Below, in pieces: positions 1 to 8,485 of a stretch of 64,000 nucleotides of DNA. Below the pieces are notes generated by a model. The model was not told the origin of the DNA. It ran no database searches and saw only the letters and a program-made list of their open reading frames with translations. This DNA is from Molossus alvarezi (lineage: Eukaryota; Chordata; Mammalia; Chiroptera; Molossidae). Made by a program: the position numbers and the translations under genes. Location of the stretch: positions 37,575,488 through 37,639,487 of the forward strand of contig CM073898.1 in assembly GCA_037176705.1 (NCBI GenBank), written 5' to 3'. The stretch's first letter is position 1. Every line of letters begins with the position of its first letter.

Positions 1-99
1 GAGGTGTCTCCAAAGCCTACCCAAACCTCCCAGCTCCTTTCTAAACCATTTAAAAAGTTATTCCTTTGACTTAAGGAAGAAGTCTTTCAGTCATTTCAT

Positions 100-312
100 T
101 TAATAGACACTCATCTAGTGTTTATTATGTGTCAGATGTTCTAAGGGCTTTAATCCTCTTAACAGGCCTCTTATATGATATTCTCATTATTCCTATTTTA
201 TTATAAATGAGGACGGTGGGCACAGAGAGACTAAGTAACTTGCTTAAGTTCAAATAGCCCATAAGTGACTTGAATGTGAACAGTTCAGGTTCTTGAGTCC
301 ATGCTGCACTCA
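100..312 (-). repeat. MIR SINE (ancient tRNA-derived repeat)
   Basis: Read on the + strand, the order of segments is that of the reverse complement of MIR. There is a 'tgtcagatgttctaaggg' stretch, then a T-rich run ending in 'aaatgaggacggtgggcaca', then 'agtaacttgcttaag' and 'gtgacttgaatgtgaacag'. The copy is diverged, as expected of a family that predates placental mammals. No TSD is visible. Confidence 0.6.
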
Positions 313-526
313 AGTGTGAATAACCCAAATACACTCTTTGGTCATGATCATCATGGACAGGCCTTAGTGACTTCTCATTGCAACTACTAATGAAAAATGT
401 ATACATATTGTCAAGAGAAAGTAAACAGACAGCATAACACAAATGTTCATGTTGTTAGCATATGGAATATATTAGAATATATTAGAGTGGCTTATCTAAG
501 TAACTTGGGCTTAAAGTGTAGGGCAG

Positions 527-644
527 TGGTTCTCAAACTGTAGCAGGAATCAGAATCTACCAGGGGACTTTGTAAAACTCAAATTGTTGGGCCCGACTTT
601 CCGTTTCTCATTTGTGAGGCCCAAGAATTTGCACAACTCCCCAG

Positions 645-676
<32 letters not shown>

Positions 677-686
677 AAGGGAACCA
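527..686. repeat. MER5-like nonautonomous hAT fragment
   Basis: It starts with the typical hAT-Charlie terminal sequence 'cagtggttctcaaac' and carries the MER5 landmarks 'gggccc' and 'caagaatttgcacaac'. The other terminus, 'cttgagagccactgg', appears at 1060-1074, so the element is split by the LTR-like insertion at about 690-1053. A trinucleotide run lies in its interior. Confidence 0.6.
645..673 (+). repeat. (TGC)n microsatellite, about 9-10 units
   Basis: An uninterrupted run of TGC/CTG units. It sits where MER5 elements normally carry a short 'gatgctgctgg' segment, so the array probably grew from the repeat's own sequence. Confidence 0.9.
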
Positions 687-689
687 GTC

Positions 690-1053
690 TGGTCAGGCTG
701 CCATCATAAAATACCAAAGACTGGGTGGCTTAAAGGACAGAAATGTATGTTCTTAGTTCATGAGGTTGGCAGTTCAAGATCAGGAAGTTGGCAGGTTTGG
801 TTTTTCCTGAGGCCTCTCTCTCCCTCTCATTGTATGGTCACATGGCCTTCCTCTGTGTGTCTGCATTCCTGGTGCCCTCCCTCTTCTTATGAGGACAACA
901 GTCACATTGTATTAGGGCCCCACAAGGAGCCTAAGTTTAACTGAGTCACCTCTTTGAAGGCCATATCTCCAAATAAAGTTACATTCTGAGGGATTAGGGG
1001 TGGGACTTCAACTTATATATTTTAGGGTGACACAATTAATCCTATAATAGTTC
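690..1053 (-). mobile_element. Ancient solo LTR, MaLR (MLT1/MST)-like
   Basis: The stretch matches, in reverse complement, the mammalian interspersed repeat read as 'gactgggtggcttaaa...', '...gttcatgaggttggcag', '...cttatgaggacaacagtcac', '...ccatatctccaaataaag'. I assign this to the MaLR class of ERVL-type LTRs from memory of the family. It is diverged and non-coding, and it interrupts a MER5-like element. Confidence 0.5.
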
Positions 1054-1074
1054 CATACCTTGAGAGCCACTGGT

Positions 1075-1496
1075 CTAAAGAGTGCAACCGGCACCCATGA
1101 AGGGCATAGCCTGGCAAGGATCCCCATGAGGGCACCCAACCACTCTGCTAACAAACTGAATATTTTTGTTCTATTTGAGTCTATTTTCATTGACTAGTAT
1201 CACTAATGCCTCTCATTCCAAGCCCTGCTGTGCTGACAAGACTAGGGCTCTGTCGGACTCTGACCAGCTCTTTCAGATCTGGGACTTTACAGATGTGGAC
1301 TCTACTCCTTTCTCTACCCTTTCTCATAAAGCCAAGAAAACCACTATCTCCATGAATTTACTCATGCAATCCAAGAATCAAGCCTCTGCATATAGAAATA
1401 AGACTTCTCCTAAGAGGTAAACCATAATTATATATAAAAAGTAGATCAGGGAAGACATGTAAGGGCACCTTAAAGAGCATAAGGGCTCCCTGCCTT
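1075..1496. other. No feature recognised
   Basis: Single-copy-looking sequence between two LTR-like repeats. Short open frames here lack any recognisable motif. Confidence 0.5.
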
Positions 1497-1830
1497 GTCC
1501 CTTCAGGCTACTATAATAAAAATACTACAAACTGGGTAGCTTAGAAACAATAGAAAGGTACATCTTACACTTCTAGTAGCTGGGACACCAACAGATCTGG
1601 TGTCCAGTAAGGGTCCACTTCTTCATAGACAGCTGTCTTCTCACTGTGACCACACATGGCAGAAGGGGCATGTGTGGCCTCTTCTAGAAGGGCACTAATC
1701 CCACTCACGAGCGCTCCACCTTCATGACCTAATCACCTCCCAAAGGCCCCACATCCTAATACCATCATCTTGAGGGTTAGGATTCAACATATGAATTTGA
1801 GGACACAAACTTCCAGACAATAGCACTCCC
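1497..1830 (-). mobile_element. Ancient solo LTR, MaLR (MLT1/MST)-like
   Basis: A second copy of the same broad repeat class as the one at 690-1053. It shows 'caaactgggtagcttagaaac', 'gacagctgtcttctcactgtg', 'cacatggcagaaggggca', 'catgacctaatcacctcc' and 'gaggacacaaacttccagac' in order on the + strand, which is the reverse orientation of the LTR. Diverged. Confidence 0.5.
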
Positions 1831-2497
1831 AGACCTACATGTCTTGATTTTCTCAAAACACAGTGAGTTTGGCCTTAGAAACATAAGAGACAGGGGGCTC
1901 TTAGCAGCCAATGCTGAAGGGCCCATTTGTGTAGCAACAGGGACCAGTGAAGCACTTGGTCATTCCAACATGAATGCCAAGTCACCTGATATGAAGTCTC
2001 TTCTCTGGAAACATGTGCACTGGGGCACACCAGCAGAGCTGATGATGTGGAACATTTGAGTCATATACCTAGACTTGCTTCTATAGTTACCAAACAGCTT
2101 TCTGATCATTTGGTTTCTTGTGCACATACCATGTCTCCAAGGAGAACATGCCTTGTCAGGCCCACCAGGACTTTCTGGTCCCCTGGCAATTATATTTCTC
2201 ATAGTAAATTATTAGACTGGTGTGGCGACTATATACATCAGTCAGAGCTTTGTTTGTGCAAGGAAACTCCCAGGAATCTTCAATCATCTCAGGAATACCA
2301 ACAAGATGTCAGTTTCTAAATTTTGGAGTTTTTAAATCAGAGCCAGACTCTGATTCCCCCAAGTATATGCCATCCTGTGAAGCCCAGTGACCAATTACTC
2401 ACCTGTGCAGCACCCTGGAGGGAGGACCCTGACAAGATAACTGAGACATGTTGTAGTTGAGCGATAGAACCACAAGGGTAAAGGACAAGTAAAGCAT
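1831..2497. other. No feature recognised
   Basis: Diverged non-coding sequence without an identifiable repeat or exon. Short overlapping open frames on both strands show no family signature. Confidence 0.45.
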
Positions 2498-2640
2498 AGA
2501 GCAAAAAGGACGGGCTTTGGACTTGGACAAACTCATGGTTAAATCTTGGCTCTGTGACATCCTGGCTTTGTTATTTAACCTCTGACTCTCCATTTTCTCA
2601 CTTACAAAACAGGGAAAATGCCTATGTTATAAATCGGTGG
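2498..2640 (+). repeat. MIR SINE
   Basis: Forward MIR order: 'gggctttggacttgga', then 'ttaaatcttggctctgtgac', 'ttatttaacctctga', 'ctccattttctcacttac' and 'aacagggaaaatgcctatg'. Diverged copy. Confidence 0.6.
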
Positions 2641-2661
2641 TCTTCAAAGAGTAGACCCTAG

Positions 2662-3235
2662 GTGTCTTCGTCTGTTCAGGTCGATTTAACAGGTTACCAT
2701 AGACTGTTTTATAAATGACAGAAATTTGCTTCTCACAGTTCTGGAGGCTGGAAGCTTAAGATCAAAACACTGGCAGATTCAGTGTCTGGTGAAGGACTGG
2801 TTCATAGGTGGCTGTCTTCCCACTGTGTCCACTTCACATGGCAGAAGGGGCAAGGGAGCTCTCTGGAACCCTTAGGAGTGCTGCCCCAAGACCTAATCAC
2901 TCCTCAAAAACCCCACCTCACCCTGGCCAATTTGGCTCAGCGGTTAGAGCACCGGCCTGCGGTCCAGAGAGACCCGGGTTCGGTTCCCGCTAAGGGCGCG
3001 TACCTCGGTTGCAGTTTGTCCCCGGCCCTGGTTGGTCGTGCGGGTGGCAGCCACTTGATATGTCCCTTTCACATCGATGTTTCTCTCTCTTCCTCTCTCT
3101 CCCTCCCACTCTATCTGTGCAAAAAATGGAAAAATGTCCTCGGGTGAGGAAAAAAACAACAACCCCACCTCCTCGTACCCGTCACATTGGAGGTTAGGAT
3201 TTCAACATAGGAATGTTGGGGGAAACACAAACATT
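2662..3235 (-). mobile_element. Ancient solo LTR, MaLR-like, split by a SINE
   Basis: Left part 2662-2919 carries 'cagaaatttgcttctcacag', 'ttctggaggctggaag', 'tgtccacttcacatggcag' and 'agacctaatcactcctc'. The right part resumes at about 3161 with 'cacattggaggttaggattt' and 'aacataggaatgttggg'. The type A SINE at 2920-3160 divides it. Same class as the copies at 690 and 1497, so three related LTR-like repeats lie in one orientation within 2.6 kb. Confidence 0.5.
2920..3160 (+). mobile_element. VES-like tRNA-derived SINE, type A
   Basis: The head has a pol III A box (TGGCTCAGCGG at about 2933) and B box (GGTTCGGTTCC). It is followed by a CT-rich tract, 'ctatctgtgcaaaaaatgg', the 3' hairpin TCCTCGGGTGAGGA and an A-rich tail. 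TSD 'aaccccacctc' ends just before the head and recurs at 3161-3171. Full length and weakly diverged, so relatively recent. No coding capacity; mobilised in trans by L1. Confidence 0.9.
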
Positions 3236-3300
3236 TGTTCGATAGCGCCAGACCAGCAGCAACCGTACTTGTAGGAGATCATTAGAAATGCAAATTCTTG
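3236..3300. repeat. MER5-like hAT element, left part
   Basis: Contains 'gaccagcagcaaccgtac' and 'cattagaaatgcaaattctt', hallmarks of MER5A-type elements. The element continues after two intervening segments, at about 3845. Confidence 0.6.
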
Positions 3301-3540
3301 TAGGGTACAGACTCACAACCCTCAGGAGGGGGTGGGCGGTGGAGATAAACCACAGAACTTATATGCATGCACGCATAACCGATGGACATGGACAACAAAG
3401 CTGGGGATGGGGCGGGGGGGATGGGGAGGAGGGTGTCAATGGGGAAAAAAGGAGAAACACCTGTAATAAAAATAAATTAATAAAAAGTAAAGAAATAAAG
3501 AAAGAAAGAAAGAAAATTTATCATGAAGGAAAAAAAAAGA
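3301..3540 (+). mobile_element. 5'-truncated L1, 3' UTR only
   Basis: The sequence matches the 3' UTR of the full-length L1s in this window. It has 'ggtggagataaaccacagaa', 'cttatatgcatgcacgcata', a G-rich tract, 'ggtgtcaatgggg', then 'acctgtaataaaaataaatt' and a simple A-rich tail. A 17-bp TSD with one mismatch flanks it: 'agaaatgcaaattcttg' at 3284-3300 and 'agaaatgcaaatccttg' at 3541-3557. Confidence 0.85.
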
Positions 3541-3557
3541 AGAAATGCAAATCCTTG

Positions 3558-3844
3558 ACCCGCCCACAGCCGAGACAACAGAAGCCAGAGCTAAGACAGC
3601 CAAACCAGACACCCCTTAGAGCTCTCGCCACAAGCAAGACAACTGCACCCAGCACTGCGGCTCTGCGCAGGAGTGTGTGAGCAGTGGGAGCTCTTTCCAG
3701 AGTCCTTCTCAGGCCAGCATCTTGGCCTCTGTGCCCACCTGCAGGGCACCAGGTGCTAGGGAGAGCTACGCATACAAGGCACCTGAGGGGATCTGGGTGC
3801 CAGTCCCTGCCCCCCCACACCCCAACCCCCAAGGGCTCTGGGGG
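3558..3844. other. Unidentified GC-rich segment inside the MER5-like repeat
   Basis: About 290 bp without a recognised family lies between two copies of the MER5 motif 'aaayGCAAATYCTTG' (3541-3557 and about 3845-3861). It may be a second insertion re-using the target sequence, or a rearranged or tandemly duplicated part of the MER5 element. No A-rich tail precedes the right copy except a short GGGGGAAAAA. Confidence 0.4.
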
Positions 3845-3975
3845 AAAAACGCAAATTCTTGGACAGCACTCCAGTCCTACTGAATCGGCAGCTCTGTAGA
3901 TGGAGCCCAACAATCGTGTTTAACAAGCCTTCCAGGGGATTCTGATGCCCGATAAAACTTGAGAAGTACTGATAC
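3845..3975. repeat. MER5-like hAT element, right part
   Basis: 'gcaaattcttgg', 'cagtcctactgaatcggcag', 'gtgtttaacaagccttccag' and 'gattctgatgcccgataaaa' are consecutive MER5A landmarks, ending near 'cttgagaagtactga'. This completes the element begun at 3236. Confidence 0.65.
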
Positions 3976-5220
3976 AGGTTGTTGTGACATTTAGAAATCA
4001 TGTGTACTAAGTGTCTAGTCCAGTGCCTGGTACAAAAGCAGAAATTAATTTTTGTAGCTATCACTATTTCTACAACAAAAAATGTGGAGAATAAAGGATT
4101 CTCTGATGATCTCACCACTCTAGTAACTATTAATTTCATATCTTCCTTGGTCAAGAACACATATTTTAAACATATCATCAATTTTTACATTTGTTCAATT
4201 TTTATAGATTTTCCTTCTTTACTTAGCAGCATAGACATTTTTCCATATGCTATATAGTCTTCAGATTTAAATAGCTGTCCACCATTTCATGGAGTAGGCA
4301 TGTCATAATTTATGTAATTATTTCTTTAGTTTTAACCAATTATACTGCTTCCAAATTTTTAAGAGATATCATTGTCATACAATCTATTCCTTTCCTTGGA
4401 TCATTTCAAACTCCTAAATAGAAGAATATCATGTCACAGAAAATAAATCTGTGTGTGTTTCTATGTATGGTCTAGAAACAAATGGCTAAGCCAGTGTGTA
4501 CACTGGACTGTCCCCATCTAGAAATGGTATGTCTTGGTATTTTATTAGGCAGAGAAATATCACTACTGCTAGAAACTTTTTTAATTACTATGAAATTTGA
4601 ATATTTATATTTACTAAAATGCGATGTAACTACATAAACTGTTATTTGAATAGCTCACAGAAATCCACAACTATTCTTCTCTGTAATCCATATAAATAAA
4701 TTATGTTTTTTAAAACCTGAAAAGTTATTATTTTGAATTTAAAATGGATGGATTCTGCATCCTTTTACATTAAGAGAAGATGTAAATAAAGAAAATTGAA
4801 AATAGAGTCCTTTTACAGTCTTGCGTTTAAATATTTAAATACCTGGAGAATTTTGCTACTGATGTGTAATTCTAAATCCTTGATGTATGCAATATATAAA
4901 CAAAACAGCATTACATTAATGTTCATATGACCAATAAAGACAAGTATGTATTATGAACAAAAAGTAAAAACAACATCTAGCTGCAGTGTAATAAATCTAA
5001 AAATGTAAGGGATTGAGATATTCATAGCTGCTTCTGAATTCCTATGCGAAGAACACATATGAGGGGAAAGATTAGAATTCTTGTTGTTGCTATTGTTACC
5101 ATGCCAGTAAGAAAGATTCTATCTGGGGATGTAGTTTGCTGTGATTACATTTGGACAAGTACTTATTCCTCGCTGTGGTTTTGCTATGGTCCTGGAATTA
5201 TACATTTTGTTTATCCTTAT
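3976..5220. other. AT-rich sequence, no feature recognised
   Basis: No exon, RNA gene or clear repeat family was identified. The start (about 4005-4035) has a faint MIR-like phrase, 'tagtccagtgcctgg'. Confidence 0.4.
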
Positions 5221-5237
5221 AAAAATGAGAGATCTTG

Positions 5238-5505
5238 CCCTGGCCAGTTTGGCTCAGCGGTTAGAGCGTCCGCCTGCGGTCCGGAGAGACCCGGGTTCGG
5301 TTCCCGCTAAGGGCACGTACTTCGGTTGCAGTTTGTCCCCGGCCCTGGTTGGTCGTGTGGGTGGCAGCCACTCGATGTGTCCCTTCACGTCGATGTTTCT
5401 CTCTCTCTCTCCCTTCCTCTCTCTCCCTCCCACTCTAGCTGTACAAAAAAATGGAAAAGTATCCTCGAGTGAGGATTAAAAAAAAAAAGAAAAAAAAAAA
5501 AAAAA
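5238..5505 (+). mobile_element. VES-like SINE, type A
   Basis: A full-length head starts at CCCTGGCC. A and B boxes are intact, followed by a CT tract, the 3' hairpin (tcctcgagtgagga) and a long poly-A. TSD 'aaaaatgagagatcttg' lies at 5221-5237 and 5506-5522. The right TSD directly abuts another SINE. Confidence 0.95.
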
Positions 5506-5522
5506 AAAAATGAGAGATCTTG

Positions 5523-5786
5523 TCCTGGCAACTTAGGTCAACAGACCAAAGGATCATGGGTTTGATTCCCAGTCAAGAGCACGTACCTGGGTTGCAGGTT
5601 CGATTCCTGGCCCCAGTCAGGGTCCTATGGGAGGCAACCAATTGATGTGTCTCTCTTACACCCATGTCTCTCTCTCTCTCTTTCCCCCCATCCCTTCCTT
5701 CCACTCTATCTAAAAAATAAAAAAATTTAAAAATCAATGGAAAATGTCCTTGGGTAAGGATTTTTAAAAATTGTTTCAAATAAAAT
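5523..5786 (+). mobile_element. VES-like SINE, type C
   Basis: The head has a degenerate A box but a good B box (GGTTTGATTCC), a second GGTTCGATTCC segment, a CT tract, 'caatggaaaatgtccttggg' and an A-rich tail. TSD 'aaaaatgaggaatcttg' at 5787-5803 matches the copies at 5506 and 5221 apart from two adjacent changes. This older SINE therefore inserted first, and the type A SINE later landed in its left TSD. Confidence 0.85.
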
Positions 5787-5959
5787 AAAAATGAGGAATC
5801 TTGAATTTTTCATTTTTATTAAAATTAAAAATTAAACTTTCAAGCAAGAAACTATGAACTTCAGTTCCAAACTTAATAAATTATAGAAAATATCAAAACC
5901 CAATAAAATAGAGATACCTCAAGTTTTCTAGAAACAAGATCAATTTATAAAAACCAGTA

Positions 5960-6360
5960 ACATTTTTTCCTTCCAGCCATAATCAAATACTCCTCACAAC
6001 ATAGCATTTAATATGGAGAATCTTTTAAGACTCTATAGGGCCTAAAATAAAAGATGTGAATGAACTGGGGAATCCGGCCATGTTCATGGATGGGATAGCA
6101 TAGCAAAAATATCAATTTTCTTCGAGTTAACTTACAGACTTAGTATAATCCCAAACAAAATTTCTGGTTTGAGGAACTTGATAAATGCATTCCAAAATGA
6201 ATAGAGCAGAATAAAAGAACTTGGATAACTGAATTAACTTTGAAAAAGAAGAGCAAAAGGGAAGAGTCCCTCTACTGGATATTAACACATATCACAAGGC
6301 ATTATTACCAAAAACATGGTGCTCGCCGAAGAAACACATAGGGAAGCTGGGTAGACTAGA
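5960..6360 (+). repeat. Old L1 ORF2 fragment
   Basis: A diverged segment with L1 ORF2 phrases: 'catgttcatggatgggatag', 'ttagtataatcccaaac', 'gaaaaagaagagcaaaaggg'. It corresponds to the C-terminal half of ORF2, but the frames are broken. No TSD seen. Confidence 0.5.
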
Positions 6361-6639
6361 GCTCAGAGACAGGTATACAAACACGCATGCACACAACACT
6401 GGCGCACACACACGTGTAGGACTTGATTTGTGATAAAGATGGTACCAAGTCCAGATCATGTACGCAGTGGTGTGCATGCCTCACCTCAGGGGCTACCACC
6501 CCATCCCAGCCACGTGACTCCTTACCCTGATCCCTGCAGAAGCTTCCTAACTGTTCTTCCGGCATTTCCTTTAGATCCCCTTCAGTTTATTTATCAGTCA
6601 TGCTGTTAAAACATAACCAAATCATGCTTTTCATTTTCC
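6361..6639. other. No feature recognised
   Basis: Short single-copy-looking stretch with a few CA-rich runs. Confidence 0.4.
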
Positions 6640-6760
6640 CCAGCTGCACTGGGATAAAACTGGCATACAGCATTGTATAAGTTTAAGGTGTACACTAACA
6701 TACTGCAACATGGTTACCTCCATAGCACTTACGCTTGTGTTTTTAAATACCAACAACTTA
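6640..6760 (-). repeat. Old L1 3' UTR fragment
   Basis: 'tgtataagtttaaggtgtac' and 'catgg.tacctcc' resemble the reverse complement of the old mammalian L1M 3' UTR also seen at 7566-7890. Short and diverged. Confidence 0.4.
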
Positions 6761-6834
6761 TCGAAGACCTTTTCTGGTCCAGTCAAATTAGGTAGAGAAT
6801 AATAGCTAATAACTCTTGCACACTTGCCATTATT

Positions 6835-6998
6835 AGACACTGTTTGATGTACACATCTTAACTCACAATCTTCACAACAAACTTATGCAATAGTTACAGA
6901 GGTAAAGTGATTTGCCGAAGGTCACCAATTACTTGACTTCTCTGTGTTGAGGTAGAATGGGGATCTGAACCCTGGAATCCCGGCTCCAGAATATCTGG
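6835..6998 (-). repeat. MIR SINE
   Basis: Reverse MIR order on the + strand: 'cacatcttaactcacaatct', 'agaggtaaagtgatttgccg', 'aaggtcacc', 'gatctgaaccctggaat'. Diverged. Confidence 0.6.
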
Positions 6999-7565
6999 GC
7001 AGGTTTGCAGCATAGAAAGATTTGTTTACTAGACTTTTAAATTCCCACATGGTTTTAATTAGAAAATTAAGTCATGATGTTCATAATTGATTTTACAGCC
7101 ATTATTCAATTTTATGGTAGGAGGGAGTTATTAAAACATTTATTACAAAAATGCAGCGTGTTGCCCGACTCCGTTCCAGCTTTCTGAGTCTGCCTTCTTT
7201 CTACCACATTGCTCTTACTCTTCTTCTCTTCCGCGGTGTGCGCTGGACGCCTTCCCTCCGCTCCTCGTTCCCTCCTCTCTCCCCTGGGAGCTGTCCTGAC
7301 ACCTGGTTGTGATGCAGCAGCACAGGTGTGACTTTGGGAGGACACGCCCTGGGTTTTGCTGAAGCTGAGCCAGGCTGCAAAGGTAGGATAGTGTAGGCAA
7401 CAGACTCAGTTTGCAGGACTCAGCTTGAAGTTAGCTGGCAGTAACCCCAAAGCCACTACACATTTAAAGCAGGAACAGTAATGCAAGGTGCAGGAGGACT
7501 GATGGGTCAGGGGAGCAGTCTGGTAGGCAGGAACCTAATGATATATTTGCTATTGACAACTGACA
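6999..7565. other. No feature recognised
   Basis: A locally CpG-containing patch at about 7210-7330 has minus-strand open frames without family signatures. No promoter or exon can be supported. Confidence 0.4.
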
Positions 7566-7890
7566 TTATCCCCCCACTCCCAGTTTTATTGATACATCAT
7601 TAACATATAACATTGTACAAGTTTAAGGTGTTCAACAAAATGATTTGATATATGTATACACAAAATAATCACCACAATACATTTAGTTAACATCTATCAC
7701 CTCATGTAGTTATAACTTTTTTCTTGTGATGAGAACTTTTAAGATCTACTGTTTTAGCAACTTTCAAATGTACAATGTAGTACTGTTAACTACAGTCACC
7801 GTGCTGTGCATTTGATCCCCAGAACTTATAACTGGAAGTTTGACCCTCTTCACCCATTTATCCCTCTTCCCACCCCACACAACTAACATT
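7566..7890 (-). repeat. Old L1 (L1M-type) 3' UTR
   Basis: The + strand reads 'ttattgatacatcattaaca', 'ttgtacaagtttaaggtg', 'aataatcaccacaatac', 'cttgtgatgagaacttttaa', 'gatctactgttttagcaact' and 'ataactggaagtttgaccc'. This is the reverse complement of the old mammalian L1 3' UTR. Confidence 0.7.
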
Positions 7891-7944
7891 GTTTCATTTA
7901 GAATTTACCAAGCGTGTCTCAAGAGCCTTCTAGAATGATCATAG

Positions 7945-8130
7945 ATCGTTTCATTGAATGCTCAATGCATGTGCCTGACACTGAGCCAGCTCATTTGACC
8001 CTAAAATAACCCCATGGAAAATGGAATTACTATCTTCGTTTTATAGATGCGGAAGCTGAGACTCAGAGGGTATAAGATATTTGCACATTCTGGTAAGGAG
8101 AGAAAAAGTATTTGATTTCAAGTGCACTCC
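7945..8130 (-). repeat. MIR SINE
   Basis: 'catgtgcctgacactgagcc', 'ccctaaaataaccccatgga' and 'tttatagatgcggaagctga' followed by 'gactcagagg' is the reverse MIR order. Diverged copy. Confidence 0.6.
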
Positions 8131-8144
8131 AAAACCTGGACCTT

Positions 8145-8249
8145 TTTTTTTTTTTTTTTTTTTTTGGTACATACCCCTAGCAGGAACCGAACCCAGGACT
8201 CTCTGGTCCGCAGGCCAATGCTCCAACTGCTGAGCCAAACCGACCGGGG
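8145..8249 (-). mobile_element. tRNA-head-only SINE A retrocopy with A tail
   Basis: In its own sense this is only the tRNA-related head of SINE A (about 80 nt with both pol III boxes), ending after 'ctaggggtatgtacc' and followed directly by about 23 A. The CT tract and 3' hairpin are absent. TSD 'ctggacctt' at about 8136-8144 and 8250-8258 shows it inserted as this short unit. Confidence 0.8.
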
Positions 8250-8258
8250 CTGGACCTT

Positions 8259-8469
8259 ATTTTTTTTGGTAATTTATTTTCTTTATTGATTTTAGAGAAA
8301 GAGGAAGGGAGAAGGAGAAAGAGAAAGAAACATCGATTGGCCGCCTCCTGCATGCCCCCCACTGGGGATCGGGCCCACAACCTGGGCATGTGCCCTCACC
8401 GGGAATCGAACCGGCAACCTCCTGGTGCATGGGCTGACGCTCAACTACTGAGCCACATTGGCCGGGCAA
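8259..8469 (-). mobile_element. VES-like SINE, type B
   Basis: Reverse orientation: A-rich tail and 'tttattgattttagagaaag', GA-rich tract, 'aaacatcgattggccgcctc', B-box complement 'gggaatcgaacc' and A-box complement 'actgagccacattgg'. TSD 'ttggaccttattttt' is at about 8471-8485, with its partner 'tggaccttattttt' at 8251. It shares the target sequence with the neighbouring head-only SINE. Confidence 0.9.
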
Positions 8470-8485
8470 CTTGGACCTTATTTTT

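Noticed and set aside
690..1053. Possibility that the LTR-like repeats belong to a proviral element with genes
   Set aside because: No gag, pol or env-like reading frames lie between or near them. They behave as ancient solo LTR fragments in unrelated flanks.
2933..2990. tRNA-like sequences with A and B boxes (here and in every SINE)
   Set aside because: They are the heads of SINEs followed by CT tracts and A tails, with TSDs. None has a complete tRNA cloverleaf with matching acceptor stem, so no tRNA genes were called.
2782..3147. Open frames spanning SINE sequence (here and at 5141, 15074, 52356, 60298)
   Set aside because: The recurring peptides such as RLERRPAVQRDPGSVPAKG are translations of the SINE A head and do not represent genes.
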